Origin: an uncultured Sulfitobacter sp.
GTDB lineage: Bacteria > Pseudomonadota > Alphaproteobacteria > Rhodobacterales > Rhodobacteraceae
NCBI RefSeq assembly: GCF_947500075.1
Contig: NZ_CANMQS010000001.1
Location: 124,001 to 188,000, forward strand
Direction of reading: 5' to 3'
Length of the DNA stretch: 64,000 bases
The translations under genes and the position numbers were made by a program. The notes beneath the pieces were generated by a model, which had not been told where the DNA came from, searched no databases, and was given only the letters and a program-made list of their open reading frames with translations. This document shows, one piece after another, positions 55,838 through 64,000 of the stretch (its first letter is position 1; each line of letters begins with the position of its first letter).

Positions 55838-56515
55838 GGTGCCCAGCACCCGACCGCTGACGCTCACCGCTTCTGCGCCCACCGGGGTCAGGCCGTAGAC
55901 GCCCTTCTCAACCTTCTCGAACCAGCCGTAGTGATCGTCGCGCATCATGCGGGTTGCGGCGGGCACGCCTGTCTCCCGCGCGACATCCGCGCCTTTGCTG
56001 GCCCCCACTTCAAACAGGTAAACCGCAATCTTGAGCGCGTCCTGCCGGTAGGCTGTGACCAGCCCCGCCCGCGTCTGCCCACCGTCATTGGGGTCGCCCT
56101 GCCTGCGGGCAAACTCCCGCAGCAGCGCGGTTTCGCGTTTCCTGGATTTGCGCGGGTTGTATGGCCCGGGATCGCAATGGACCTCGACCAGACCATCCTT
56201 CAGCCGCACCGTGATCAGCCCCAGCCCCAACCGCCGCGCCAGCGCGGTGTTGTCCTTCAACGCCTTGTGAAACCGCTTTCCGGGCTGGCGCGCCACGGCC
56301 ATGTAGACCTCATCGACCACCTTCAAACGCGCGATGCACTGATGAAACAGCGCCAGCGAAAAGCCCAGCTTCAACTCCACCACAACGGGCGGCTCTGCCC
56401 CGCGCACGGCCACCACATCGGCGGCACCAATCTCGGCTTTGACCACATAGCCCTGATCCTCAAGAAACCCTTTGACGGGTAGATAGAGGTCGGTTTCACG
56501 CGGGCTATCGGACAT
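55835..56515 (-). CDS. DUF2161-family protein with PD-(D/E)XK nuclease-like domain
   Basis: 226 residues. The N-terminal half has the restriction-endonuclease-like core AEIGAADVVAVRGAEPPVVV then ELKLGFS (D, then ExK). The C-terminal part contains a winged-helix-like region (KGADVARETGVPAATRMMRDD). It was once annotated as unknown; a DNA-processing role is plausible. ATG 56515 is preferred; it is 52 bases from the divergent MmcQ gene. Its stop is contributed by the MITE-like element. Confidence 0.8.
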   Translation of the reverse strand: MSDSPRETDLYLPVKGFLEDQGYVVKAEIGAADVVAVRGAEPPVVVELKLGFSLALFHQCIARLKVVDEVYMAVARQPGKRFHKALKDNTALARRLGLGLITVRLKDGLVEVHCDPGPYNPRKSRKRETALLREFARRQGDPNDGGQTRAGLVTAYRQDALKIAVYLFEVGASKGADVARETGVPAATRMMRDDHYGWFEKVEKGVYGLTPVGAEAVSVSGRVLGT

Positions 56516-56567
56516 GGGACCAACCTGCCCCATTTGCGCGCCGCTTCCAACCGTCTATGCTCCGCCC

Positions 56568-56921
56568 ATGACCCGTGACGAACTGACCGCCTTTTGCGCT
56601 GCCCAACCGCAGGCCACCCATGTGGTCCAGTGGGGCAATGCGGATGTCTACAAGGTCGGCGGCAAGGTCTTTGCCATCATCGGCATGGGTGAAAGCGGCA
56701 ATACCGTGACCTTCAAGGCGTCCGAGATGGCGTTCGAAATCCTCTCTGACAGCCCCGGCTTGCGCCCTGCCCCCTACATGGCGTCGCGCGGTCTGAAGTG
56801 GATACAGCATTACGACACACCGGGCCTGTCGGACGACAGCCTGCGCGCGCACATCAAAGCCTCCTACGACATGGTGGTGGCCGGATTGACCAGGAAGAAA
56901 CGCGCGGATCTGGGCTTGTAA
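56568..56921 (+). CDS. MmcQ/YjbR-family protein
   Basis: 117 residues of the MmcQ/YjbR family (double-wing DNA-binding fold): CAAQPQATHVVQWGNADVYK, then KVFAIIGMGESGNTVTFKAS. Function unknown; members are small, soluble and sometimes encoded near methyltransferases. ATG 56568 is preferred over the upstream GTG-type extension, which overlaps the DUF2161 promoter region. Confidence 0.87.
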   Translation: MTRDELTAFCAAQPQATHVVQWGNADVYKVGGKVFAIIGMGESGNTVTFKASEMAFEILSDSPGLRPAPYMASRGLKWIQHYDTPGLSDDSLRAHIKASYDMVVAGLTRKKRADLGL

Positions 56922-56996
56922 GCCAGGGTGGTGACAACACCGGGGCACGCGCCTATAAGGCGGCAAATCACTCCCCTTTCCTGAGGTAAACCTCCC

Positions 56997-57917
56997 ATGA
57001 CAACCCTTGTTTTTGGCCACAAATCCCCCGACACCGACAGCACCGGCAGCCCGATCATCTGGGCCTGGTATCTCAACCAGATCAAAGGCGTGAACGCCGC
57101 CCCCGCCCTGCTGGGTGAGCCCAACACCGAAGCGCTGTTCATGCTGGATCACTGGAAACTGGACAAGCCGCAGATCATTGATGGCGTGGCTGAAGGGCAG
57201 GACGTGGTGATCGTGGACACCAACAACCCTGCCGAATTGCCCGACGGCATCAACGCCGCCAACATCACCGGCATTATTGACCATCACAAGCTGGTCGGCG
57301 GTCTGGAAACTGCGGGACCCATCGAGATCCGGATTGAACCACTGGCCTGCACCGCGACCATCATGTGGAAGATGATCGGCGATGACATGGCGCAGATGCC
57401 CACAGGGGTGAAAGGCGCGATGCTGACTTGTATCCTGTCGGACACGCTGGAATTCCGCAGCCCCACAACCACACAGGAAGACAAGGCCATCGCCCATGCG
57501 CTGGCCAAGGATCTTGGCGTCGACATCCCTGCCTTTGCAGCTGAGATGTTTGCCGCCAAATCCGACGTCTCCGCCTTTTCCGAAGCGGAGTTGCTGCGCA
57601 TGGACAGCAAGGAATACGCCGTTGATGGCAAGCAGTTCCGCGTCTCCGTTCTGGAAACCACCGCGCCTGCCTCTGTGCTGGACCGCAAGGATGCGCTGAT
57701 GGCGGCAATGCCCGGCGTGGCGTCCGAGGATGGCGCCGATCAGGTGCTGCTGTTCGTGGTCGATATCCTCAATGAGGAAGCGACCATGCTGATCCCCAAC
57801 GATCTGACCAAGAGCGTGGCCGAGAAGAGCTTTGGCGCATCGGTGTCCGGCGACACGGTTGTCCTGCCCGGCATCATGAGCCGCAAAAAGCAGATCATTC
57901 CAAACCTCAAGGTCTGA
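56997..57917 (+). CDS. ppaC: Manganese-dependent inorganic pyrophosphatase (family II)
   Basis: 306 residues. GHKSPDTDST, VIVDTNNP and IIDHHKLVG are the DHH metal sites, and SRKKQIIP near the end is the DHHA2 substrate-binding motif. It hydrolyses pyrophosphate to phosphate, pulling biosynthetic reactions forward. TGAGG lies just before the ATG. Family II enzymes are less common in proteobacteria than the family I Ppa type. Confidence 0.95.
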   Translation: MTTLVFGHKSPDTDSTGSPIIWAWYLNQIKGVNAAPALLGEPNTEALFMLDHWKLDKPQIIDGVAEGQDVVIVDTNNPAELPDGINAANITGIIDHHKLVGGLETAGPIEIRIEPLACTATIMWKMIGDDMAQMPTGVKGAMLTCILSDTLEFRSPTTTQEDKAIAHALAKDLGVDIPAFAAEMFAAKSDVSAFSEAELLRMDSKEYAVDGKQFRVSVLETTAPASVLDRKDALMAAMPGVASEDGADQVLLFVVDILNEEATMLIPNDLTKSVAEKSFGASVSGDTVVLPGIMSRKKQIIPNLKV

Positions 57918-57940
57918 GGCCGCAGGGCTCAAGCCCCTGT

Positions 57941-58522
57941 TCAGCACCTTTCCAGCCGTCCAAGCAGCGCGTTCGCTTCTGCTGCGGGCAGCACGTTGAG
58001 CAAATCGCTTCTACGGGTCAGCGGCACCCAGTCGCCTGCGGGCTTGGGACGCAGCCATGTGGCGACAGGAAACGTATCGGGCATCGTTGAGATCAGACAA
58101 CCGCCTGTTACCTCAATACCAAGGCTCCCTTGCCCCGCGACCTCTGCGGCGCGCAGGGCGATGATCTGGCGTTGGGCGTCGGCCATTCTGGCGGCGTCCC
58201 GCGCGTTCAGTTGCAACACATAGACCAGATCATCGGACACGGTAGCCTCAGGCGCAGATGGATCTGCGCGCACCGAAAGAGGCACCTCAATCCCGACGGC
58301 TTCGGCCTGTGCGGGATCTTCGGGCTGAAAGGCCAGACGCAACACCGCATCCCCGTCCTGCAAGCGCACACCCTGCGGGACGCTGACAGCCACCGCCAAT
58401 GCGGCAGGTGGGGTTTCCAGCGGATCAAGCCGCGCAGCAGCCATCAGACCCGCCGGAGTGACACTGCCGCAAGCGGACAGAAGAACGCTGCTCAACGCAG
58501 CCAAAAGGGTTGCTTTTATCAT
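57941..58522 (-). CDS. Putative lipoprotein of unknown function
   Basis: 193 residues. MIKATLLAALSSVLLSACGS is a lipoprotein signal with lipobox LSAC; Cys18 is the predicted lipidation site. The rest is soluble with several proline-rich and beta-like segments and no recognised domain. It probably sits on the periplasmic side of a membrane. It converges with ppaC (23 bases) and diverges from the next membrane protein. Confidence 0.7.
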   Translation of the reverse strand: MIKATLLAALSSVLLSACGSVTPAGLMAAARLDPLETPPAALAVAVSVPQGVRLQDGDAVLRLAFQPEDPAQAEAVGIEVPLSVRADPSAPEATVSDDLVYVLQLNARDAARMADAQRQIIALRAAEVAGQGSLGIEVTGGCLISTMPDTFPVATWLRPKPAGDWVPLTRRSDLLNVLPAAEANALLGRLERC

Positions 58523-58595
58523 CTGACTTGAATTCCGATTCTAAATGATTTACGACTATCTATTAATGTTAAACATTAATGTATAGGTCAAAAAC

Positions 58596-59138
58596 ATGAT
58601 CGAAACTGAAACACAGTCTTTCCTGCGGTCCGCCGAAATTCTGCGCAATGCTCTGACTGCGGTGCTGGCGCTGCTGATCCTGATGGGGGCGGTTGTGGTT
58701 GTCTGGACTCTGGTTGAGACCGGCGCGGCCGGACGATGGCTTGCCGCGCAAGTGGGTCAGGACGGAGACGACGCAAGCGGCATGCAGGCCTTTGGACTTA
58801 CCGCCCTTACGCTGACACAGATCGGGATCTGGTATGCCGTCGTCTGGCAAACACGCCGCATTTTCACTGCCCTGTTGATCGCGGACGCCAGCGCGGCAGG
58901 CGCTGCTGCCCGCCGCACGGCGCAATTGCTGTGGGTCGTGGTCATCTGGGGTGTGTTGGCAGCCGCCCTTGGGACCGTCGTCGCCTCCTGGCATTATCCT
59001 GAAGGGGAGCGGACCCTCGCCGTTTCTATCGGTCCGGGGCAGATCACGACCATCTTCGCGGCCCTGCTGGCCAGCTTCACCTCACATGCCTTCGTGCTGG
59101 GGGCCGCCCTTTGGCGGGACCATCGGGAAGTGATCTGA
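58596..59138 (+). CDS. DUF2975-like membrane protein
   Basis: 180 residues with four hydrophobic segments (about 18-40, 67-85, 107-130 and 145-170). The topology and the partner gene (small HTH regulator immediately downstream, one base apart) are those of DUF2975 proteins with YozG-type regulators. Function unknown; the regulator may respond to the membrane protein. It diverges from the lipoprotein gene across 73 bases. Confidence 0.7.
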   Translation: MIETETQSFLRSAEILRNALTAVLALLILMGAVVVVWTLVETGAAGRWLAAQVGQDGDDASGMQAFGLTALTLTQIGIWYAVVWQTRRIFTALLIADASAAGAAARRTAQLLWVVVIWGVLAAALGTVVASWHYPEGERTLAVSIGPGQITTIFAALLASFTSHAFVLGAALWRDHREVI

Positions 59139-59139
59139 G

Positions 59140-59352
59140 GTGGCGATCATTGTGCGGCTCGACGTTGCGCTGGCCCAGCGCAAGATGACCTCACGCGAGC
59201 TGGCGGCAAAGGTCGGGATTTCGGAACAAAACCTATCGATCCTGCGGTCAGGCAAGGCGCGGGGTGTGCGGTTCTCAACGCTGGACGCGATTTGCAAAGT
59301 GTTGGAGTGTCAGCCGGGGGAACTGCTGGAATACGCAAGCGACGCGGATTGA
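59140..59352 (+). CDS. Small Cro/CI-type HTH regulator (YozG-like)
   Basis: 70 residues that are almost entirely an HTH (LAQRKMTSRELAAKVGISEQNLSILRSGKARGVRFSTL, split near the SEQN turn). The final CKVLECQPGELLEY is the conserved end of the YozG type. GTG start one base after the DUF2975 stop. It probably regulates this small operon. Confidence 0.85.
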   Translation: MAIIVRLDVALAQRKMTSRELAAKVGISEQNLSILRSGKARGVRFSTLDAICKVLECQPGELLEYASDAD

Positions 59353-59386
59353 GCCATGCAGGCCCCTGCCAGAACAGGAGGATGCC

Positions 59387-60241
59387 ATGAGCACAGTAGC
59401 CTACGAAAAAGACGGACGGATTGCCCGGCTGACGCTGAACCGGCCAGAGGTAATGAACGCCATTGATGATGACATGCCGCGCGACTTGCAGGCAGCGGTG
59501 GAGCGTGCTGACGCCGATCTGGACGTGCATGTGATGGTGCTGTCGGGCGCGGGCAAGGCGTTCTGTGCAGGGTACGATCTGGCCCATTACGCCGCTGACC
59601 CGGACAACAGGGTCACCCAACCCATGCCATGGGACCCGATGCAGGATTACCAGTTCATGTGGGCCAACACGCAGGCTTTCATGTCGCTGTTCCGCGCCAT
59701 GAAACCAGTGATCTGCAAGGTGCACGGGTTTGCGGTTGCAGGTGGTTCGGACATCGCCCTGTGCTGTGATCTGGTGGTGATGGCCGATGACGCGCAGATC
59801 GGCTACATGCCCGCGCGGGTCTGGGGATGCCCCACGACGGCGATGTGGGTCTACAGGCTGGGGCCGGAAAACGCCAAGCGGATGATGTTCACGGGTGACA
59901 AGATCACCGGCACGGAAGCGGCGGAGAAGGGGCTGGTGCTGAAATCCGTGCCCGCGGATCAGTTGGACGCTGAGGTGGAGGCACTGGCCGCGCGCATGGC
60001 GACCGTGCCGGTGAACCAACTGGCCATGCACAAGATGGTCATCAACCAGACCATGGAAGTCACCCTGAACCAGACCCAGCGGCTTGCCACCGTGTTTGAC
60101 GGGATCACTCGCCATTCTCCCGAAGGGTTGAACTTCAAGGCCCGGTCCGAGGACGTGGGGTGGAAACAGGCGGTCGAGGAGCGCGATCAGGGCACCTTCG
60201 ACTGGACGCGCAACCGGCAGATACCCGGAAACCGGGACTGA
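59387..60241 (+). CDS. Enoyl-CoA hydratase/isomerase family protein
   Basis: 284 residues of the crotonase family. RLTLNRPEVMNAIDDDM, SGAGKAFCAGYDL (first oxyanion-hole part) and VHGFAVAGGSDIALCCDL (second part) are present. The usual Glu pair is partly changed, so the exact reaction is uncertain; it may act on a branched or aromatic acyl-CoA. GGAGGA is 6 bases before the ATG at 59387. It is not near fadA/fadB. Confidence 0.87.
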   Translation: MSTVAYEKDGRIARLTLNRPEVMNAIDDDMPRDLQAAVERADADLDVHVMVLSGAGKAFCAGYDLAHYAADPDNRVTQPMPWDPMQDYQFMWANTQAFMSLFRAMKPVICKVHGFAVAGGSDIALCCDLVVMADDAQIGYMPARVWGCPTTAMWVYRLGPENAKRMMFTGDKITGTEAAEKGLVLKSVPADQLDAEVEALAARMATVPVNQLAMHKMVINQTMEVTLNQTQRLATVFDGITRHSPEGLNFKARSEDVGWKQAVEERDQGTFDWTRNRQIPGNRD

Positions 60242-60304
60242 GCCGGGCCCGGTTTCATCTCCGCCGCAATTGGCCTATGCCAGCGCAACAGCTTTGGAGC
60301 CGCC

Positions 60305-61177
60305 ATGACCCGTATCGTCGAATCCCTGTCCGAGATTTCTGCCCAATATGACGCGATGTTCGTCGATCTGTGGGGCTGTGTGCACAACGGCGTCCATGCC
60401 CTGCCCGAAGCGGTTGCAGCGTTGCAGCAGTATCGCCGCGAGGGCGGCAAGGTGGTTCTGGTCACCAACTCCCCCCGTCCCCGCGCAGGTGTGCAGAAAC
60501 AACTGGTGCAATTTGGCGTGCCGGATGACGCATGGGATACTATCGCCACCTCCGGCGATTCCGCACGGTCCGCGATGTTTCTGGGCACGGTGGGGCAAAA
60601 GGTCTGGCACATCGGCTATCCGGGTGATGAACGCTTCTTTGAACCCCTGCACCTGATCGAAGACCCGATGACCATTGAAACGGTTCCGCTGGAAGAGGCC
60701 GAAGGCATCGTCTGTACTGGTCCTCAAGACCCGATGGCCGACCCGGAGGTCATGCGCCCGCAGTTCCTCTATGCCAAGCAGAAGGGGCTGAAACTGCTCT
60801 GCGCGAACCCCGATATCGTCGTGGACCGGGGCGAGGTGCGCGAGTGGTGTGCCGGCGCGCTGGCCAAGCTCTACACCGAGATGGGCGGTGAAAGCCTGTA
60901 TTTCGGCAAACCCCATCCGCCGATCTATGATCTGGCCCGGCGCAGGCTGACGGCATTGGGCCGCGGCATCGCGGATGACCGAATCCTGTGCATTGGTGAC
61001 GGCGTTCTGACCGACATCGCCGGTGCCATCGGGGAAGACATCGATTCCCTCTTTATCTCTGGTGGTCTGGCCGCATCAGAAACAAAAACTGGCACACAAC
61101 CGGATCCTGAGGCGCTAACCACTTATCTGGAAAAGGAAATGTCCTCTCCCACCTTTACGATAGGTCACCTGCGCTGA
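60305..61177 (+). CDS. HAD-superfamily class IIA hydrolase
   Basis: 290 residues. FVDLWGCVHNGVHALPEA contains the nucleophile Asp of the DxxG loop, VVLVTNSPRP the second motif and ILCIGDGVLTDIAGAIGEDI the metal-binding end; YFGKPHPPIYDLARRRL matches the class IIA cap/loop region. It is similar to NagD-type phosphatases with a broad sugar- or nucleotide-phosphate range. Substrate unknown. Confidence 0.88.
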   Translation: MTRIVESLSEISAQYDAMFVDLWGCVHNGVHALPEAVAALQQYRREGGKVVLVTNSPRPRAGVQKQLVQFGVPDDAWDTIATSGDSARSAMFLGTVGQKVWHIGYPGDERFFEPLHLIEDPMTIETVPLEEAEGIVCTGPQDPMADPEVMRPQFLYAKQKGLKLLCANPDIVVDRGEVREWCAGALAKLYTEMGGESLYFGKPHPPIYDLARRRLTALGRGIADDRILCIGDGVLTDIAGAIGEDIDSLFISGGLAASETKTGTQPDPEALTTYLEKEMSSPTFTIGHLR

Positions 61178-61267
61178 CACATTTAACGCTTGATTTTCTG
61201 CGCGCGCGAAGTAATTAAGTTCCAAACCGGACGCTCCGGTGATACTTTTATTACCGAGAGGTGTATG

Positions 61268-61711
61268 ATGTTGGACAATCTTCCCCGTGGCACAATCGTC
61301 ATCGAAGACATCGAAATCGGCATGTTCCGCTATATCCGCAAGGAAGTGACGGACGAAGATATCGAAATGTTCGCCACCATCTCCACCGACCGCAATCCGG
61401 TGCATCTGGATGATGACTATGCGCAGGATACGATCTTTCAGGGGCGTATCGCCCATGGGATGCTGACGGCCGGTCTGATCTCTGCCGTGATTGGCGAACA
61501 GCTGCCCGGTCATGGCACCGTTTATCTGGGCCAGTCGCTGAAGTTCCTGCGCCCGGTGCGCCCCGGCGATGTGGTTTATGCCGAAGTGAAAGTCACCGAC
61601 ATCGATCCCGCCAAGCGCATCGTGAAGATGGATTGCCATTGCTCTGTCGAAGGGAAGAAAGTGCTGGTTGGTGAAGCCACGGTGCTGGCGCCATCGCGCA
61701 AATTCGACTGA
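61268..61711 (+). CDS. MaoC-family dehydratase
   Basis: 147 residues with a hotdog fold. FATISTDRNPVHLDDDYAQDTIFQGRIAHGML holds the Asp and His hydratase motif (given here as the block near residues 40-72), typical of R-specific enoyl-CoA hydratases (PhaJ/MaoC). It would hydrate trans-2-enoyl-CoA to the R-hydroxy form. The second of two adjacent ATG codons (61268) is preferred because GAGAGG is then 6 bases away. It is 90 bases after the HAD gene. Confidence 0.88.
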   Translation: MLDNLPRGTIVIEDIEIGMFRYIRKEVTDEDIEMFATISTDRNPVHLDDDYAQDTIFQGRIAHGMLTAGLISAVIGEQLPGHGTVYLGQSLKFLRPVRPGDVVYAEVKVTDIDPAKRIVKMDCHCSVEGKKVLVGEATVLAPSRKFD

Positions 61712-61806
61712 GGCGCCCGGCGCTTCTGTCGTCCTTGAGTTTACAGGCCAGATGAAGCTGGGGGGCGGCTCTTGCCCTCTGACCTTTGCGCGATTAGGCA
61801 AGGGCC

Positions 61807-62739
61807 ATGAAGATCATCCGGCAGTACAATCAGGTTGCAAGCGAAGACCGGGGGGCCACCGCGGCCATCGGTAATTTTGACGGGGTGCACCGCGGCCACC
61901 TGTCGGTGATCGAATTGGCGCGCGACGCCCTGCCCGAGGCCCCTCTGGGCATTGTCACCTTTGAGCCGCATCCCCGCAGCCATTTCGCCCCCGACGCCCC
62001 GCCCTTTCGGTTGATGAGCGCGGAGGCGCGTGCGCACCGGCTGGAAAAGATCGGGGTGGAGCGGCTTTATGAGCTGCCGTTCGGGACTGCGCTGTCCTCC
62101 CTCACGCCTGACGCATTTGCCCGCGATGTGCTGCACGCCGGTCTGGGCCTGCGTCATGTGGTGGTCGGCGCGGATTTCTGCTTTGGCAAGGGCCGCAAAG
62201 GCACCGCAGAAGACCTCAAGGCGTTTGGCGCGCAACTGGGTTTTGACGTGACCATCGCCCCGCTGATGGCCAATGGCACACAGACCGTTTCCTCCACCGC
62301 CATCCGTGCAGCCCTCAGCGATGGACGCCCGCGCGATGCGGCCGAGATGCTGGGCCACTGGCACCGGATCGACGGGGCGGTGCTGCACGGGGAAAAGCGC
62401 GGGCGCACTTTGGGGTATCCGACGGCGAACATGTCCATCGAAGGCCTGCACCCGCCGGCCTTTGGCGTCTACGCCGTGCTGGTCGATGTTCTGGAAGGGC
62501 CGCAGGCGGGCAGCTATCACGGTGTGGCCAGCCTTGGCGTGCGCCCGATGTTCGGGGTGAACACCCCCAACATCGAAACCTATCTCTTTGATTTCAAGGG
62601 CGACCTTTACGGCAAATCCCTTTCGGTCGGCCTGGTGGAGCATCTGCGGGGTGAGGAAAAGTTCGACAGTCTCGACGCGCTCATCGCGCAGATGGATGAT
62701 GACAGCGCCCGCGCTCGTGCGATCCTCAGCGCGCTATGA
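61807..62739 (+). CDS. ribF: Bifunctional riboflavin kinase / FAD synthetase
   Basis: 310 residues. The N-terminal nucleotidyltransferase has GNFDGVHRGHLSVI and VVGADFCFGKGRKG; the C-terminal flavokinase has RGRTLGYPTANM and GVASLGVRPMF. It makes FMN and then FAD in the cytoplasm. Its stop overlaps the YcgN-type start (ATGA), so the two are translationally coupled. Confidence 0.95.
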   Translation: MKIIRQYNQVASEDRGATAAIGNFDGVHRGHLSVIELARDALPEAPLGIVTFEPHPRSHFAPDAPPFRLMSAEARAHRLEKIGVERLYELPFGTALSSLTPDAFARDVLHAGLGLRHVVVGADFCFGKGRKGTAEDLKAFGAQLGFDVTIAPLMANGTQTVSSTAIRAALSDGRPRDAAEMLGHWHRIDGAVLHGEKRGRTLGYPTANMSIEGLHPPAFGVYAVLVDVLEGPQAGSYHGVASLGVRPMFGVNTPNIETYLFDFKGDLYGKSLSVGLVEHLRGEEKFDSLDALIAQMDDDSARARAILSAL

Positions 62740-63203
62740 AACCCATCGCCGCCAAGGGCCTCACGCCGCGGTTCTGGGAGAAGAAACCGCTGACCCGGAT
62801 GTCGCCCACGGAGTGGGAAGCGCTCTGTGACGGCTGTGGCAAATGCTGCCTGAACAAGCTGGAGGATGAGGACAGTGGCGAGGTTGCGCTGACCCGTGTC
62901 GCTTGCCGCCTGCTCGATGACGCCACCTGCCGCTGTGCCCATTACGAGCAGCGCCACCATTTCGTGCCCGATTGCATCGTGCTGCGCCCGGATAATCTGG
63001 ACAGCCACGCCTATTGGATGCCTGAAACCTGCGCCTATCGTCTGCTGTGGCAGGGCAACCCCCTGCCCGACTGGCATCCGCTGGTGTCCGGCGATCCCGA
63101 AAGCGTGCACCGCGCGGGCATTTCCGTGCGCGGGCAGACCGTTTCGGAATTCGACACCCCGTTCGAGGAATGGGAAGACCACGTTATTGAGGAATCAACC
63201 TGA
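62736..63203 (+). CDS. YcgN-type cysteine-cluster protein
   Basis: 155 residues of the UPF0260/YcgN family with a clustered Cys set in CDGCGKCCLNKLEDEDSGE, then RVACRLLDDATCRCAHY and PDCIVL. These may bind a metal or an Fe-S cluster. Function unknown. It overlaps ribF at its start and the threonine aldolase gene at its stop (TGATG), so the three are cotranscribed. Confidence 0.9.
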   Translation: MKPIAAKGLTPRFWEKKPLTRMSPTEWEALCDGCGKCCLNKLEDEDSGEVALTRVACRLLDDATCRCAHYEQRHHFVPDCIVLRPDNLDSHAYWMPETCAYRLLWQGNPLPDWHPLVSGDPESVHRAGISVRGQTVSEFDTPFEEWEDHVIEEST

Positions 63204-64000
63204 TGTTTTTCGCCTCTGACAATGCAGGCCCCGCGCATCCGCAGGTGATGGAGCGTGTGATCGCCGCCAACGCAGGCCACCAGCTGCCCTACGGCAATGA
63301 TGATATGATGGACGAGGTCCGCACCGGCATCCGCCGGGTGTTCGAGGCACCGGAGGCAGAGGTGTTTCTGGTCTCCACCGGGACGGCGGCCAATGCGCTG
63401 GCGCTGGCGTGTTACACCCAACCGTGGCAGACAATCTACTGTTCCAGCGTCGCCCACGTGGAAGAAGACGAATGCAACGCGCCGGAGTTTTACGCCGGTG
63501 CCGTCAAGCTTACCTGCGTGCGCACAGACGACAAGATGACGCCGGAGGCACTGGAGGCCGCAATCACGGCCCATCCCGCAGGCGACGTCCACGTTGCTCA
63601 GCCAGGCCCCGTGACGATCACGCAGGTCACGGAACGGGGCTCTGTCCATTCCCTTGCGGAACTGCAAGCCCTCACCGCTGTTGCCAAGGCCCACAATCTA
63701 CCCGTCCATCTGGACGGCGCGCGCTTTGCCAATGCGCAGGCGGCACTGGGATGCACAGCGGCAGAGATGTCGTGGAAGTCCGGCGTGGACGTGGTCAGCT
63801 TTGGGGGCACCAAAAACGGGTGCATGGCGGTGGAAGCCGTTGTTTTCTTTGATCCCTCAAAGGCGTGGGAGTTTCAGCTCCGCCGCAAACGCGGCGCGCA
63901 TCTTTTCTCTAAACACCGCTACCTGTCGGCGCAGATGGCCGGATATCTACAGGACGACCTGTTCCTGCGCACCGCACATCAGGCAAATGACAATGCTGCA
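63203..64000 (+). CDS. ltaE: Low-specificity L-threonine aldolase, 3' end missing
   Basis: 266 visible residues of a PLP fold-type I enzyme that splits L-threonine into glycine and acetaldehyde. FFASDNAGPAHPQVMERV is the start, VHLDGARFANAQAALG holds the PLP-binding Asp/Arg region and VVSFGGTKNGCM the PLP lysine (TKNG). The start ATG is the TGATG overlap with the YcgN gene. The gene runs past base 64000. It links to glycine metabolism, as does glyA at 19459. Confidence 0.9.
   Translation, partial: MFFASDNAGPAHPQVMERVIAANAGHQLPYGNDDMMDEVRTGIRRVFEAPEAEVFLVSTGTAANALALACYTQPWQTIYCSSVAHVEEDECNAPEFYAGAVKLTCVRTDDKMTPEALEAAITAHPAGDVHVAQPGPVTITQVTERGSVHSLAELQALTAVAKAHNLPVHLDGARFANAQAALGCTAAEMSWKSGVDVVSFGGTKNGCMAVEAVVFFDPSKAWEFQLRRKRGAHLFSKHRYLSAQMAGYLQDDLFLRTAHQANDNAA

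Overview
This 64 kb window looks like chromosomal core sequence of an alphaproteobacterium of the Roseobacter group (family Rhodobacteraceae). The evidence is the high GC content, the style of the proteins (a MaeB malic enzyme fused to a phosphotransacetylase-like domain, a Sat/CysC fusion, UbiK, DUF1150 next to Hsp20, several Hint-domain proteins) and the housekeeping gene content. I see no prophage, rRNA, tRNA or CRISPR array. Genes are dense, often overlap by 1-11 bases, and lie on both strands. No genus is claimed.

Layout. 1-4141: the end of a glutathione S-transferase gene, then a fatty-acid beta-oxidation unit (thiolase, small NTF2-like protein, FadB-type multifunctional enzyme). 4306-10856: a Hint protein, a sulfotransferase, a DMT exporter, an acyl-CoA ligase, an acetyltransferase, a membrane protein resembling an inactive M48 protease, and an SGNH hydrolase. 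10858-16000: a SPOR-domain protein and the nucleoside salvage run cdd-deoA-deoB-upp, all on the minus strand. 16114-22782: maeB, nadK, glyA and small enzymes. 22910-31300: carB, a KAS III-like enzyme behind an unusual 11-bp repeat array, a small regulator, tdk, csaA, proC, ybjN and ubiK. 31387-34078: lgt, a MidA-type methyltransferase and pgeF in one tightly overlapping operon. 34376-40942: a 48-residue basic protein, a second Hint protein, an Lrp regulator, trxB, a membrane-ferredoxin-adenylyl cyclase and sat/cysC. 40985-47977: a GT10 glycosyltransferase, PhzF, an hsp20-DUF1150 operon, purE-purK, phnM with a lipoprotein hydrolase, and a Nudix protein. 47943-52563: a DMT transporter, a response regulator, a histidine kinase and groES-groEL under a clear CIRCE operator. 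52817-56921: an RTX-Hint protein, a TraB/GumN protein flanked by two related inverted-repeat elements, and a DUF2161 nuclease-like protein. 56997-64000: family II pyrophosphatase, a DUF2975/HTH pair, enoyl-CoA hydratase, HAD hydrolase, MaoC dehydratase, ribF, a YcgN-type protein and the start of a threonine aldolase gene.

Most genes are ordinary metabolism. The most unusual items are: (1) MITE-like elements at 54464-54734 and 55746-55837, whose terminal TAG supplies the stop codon of three neighbouring genes; (2) a predicted redox-sensing adenylyl cyclase built from a histidine-rich membrane anchor, a 2Fe-2S domain and a class III cyclase; (3) an 11-bp-period repeat array before the KAS III gene and a 20-bp-period array before ybjN; (4) three Hint proteins, of which two seem to lack the catalytic cysteine; (5) a shared intergenic motif downstream of deoB and maeB.
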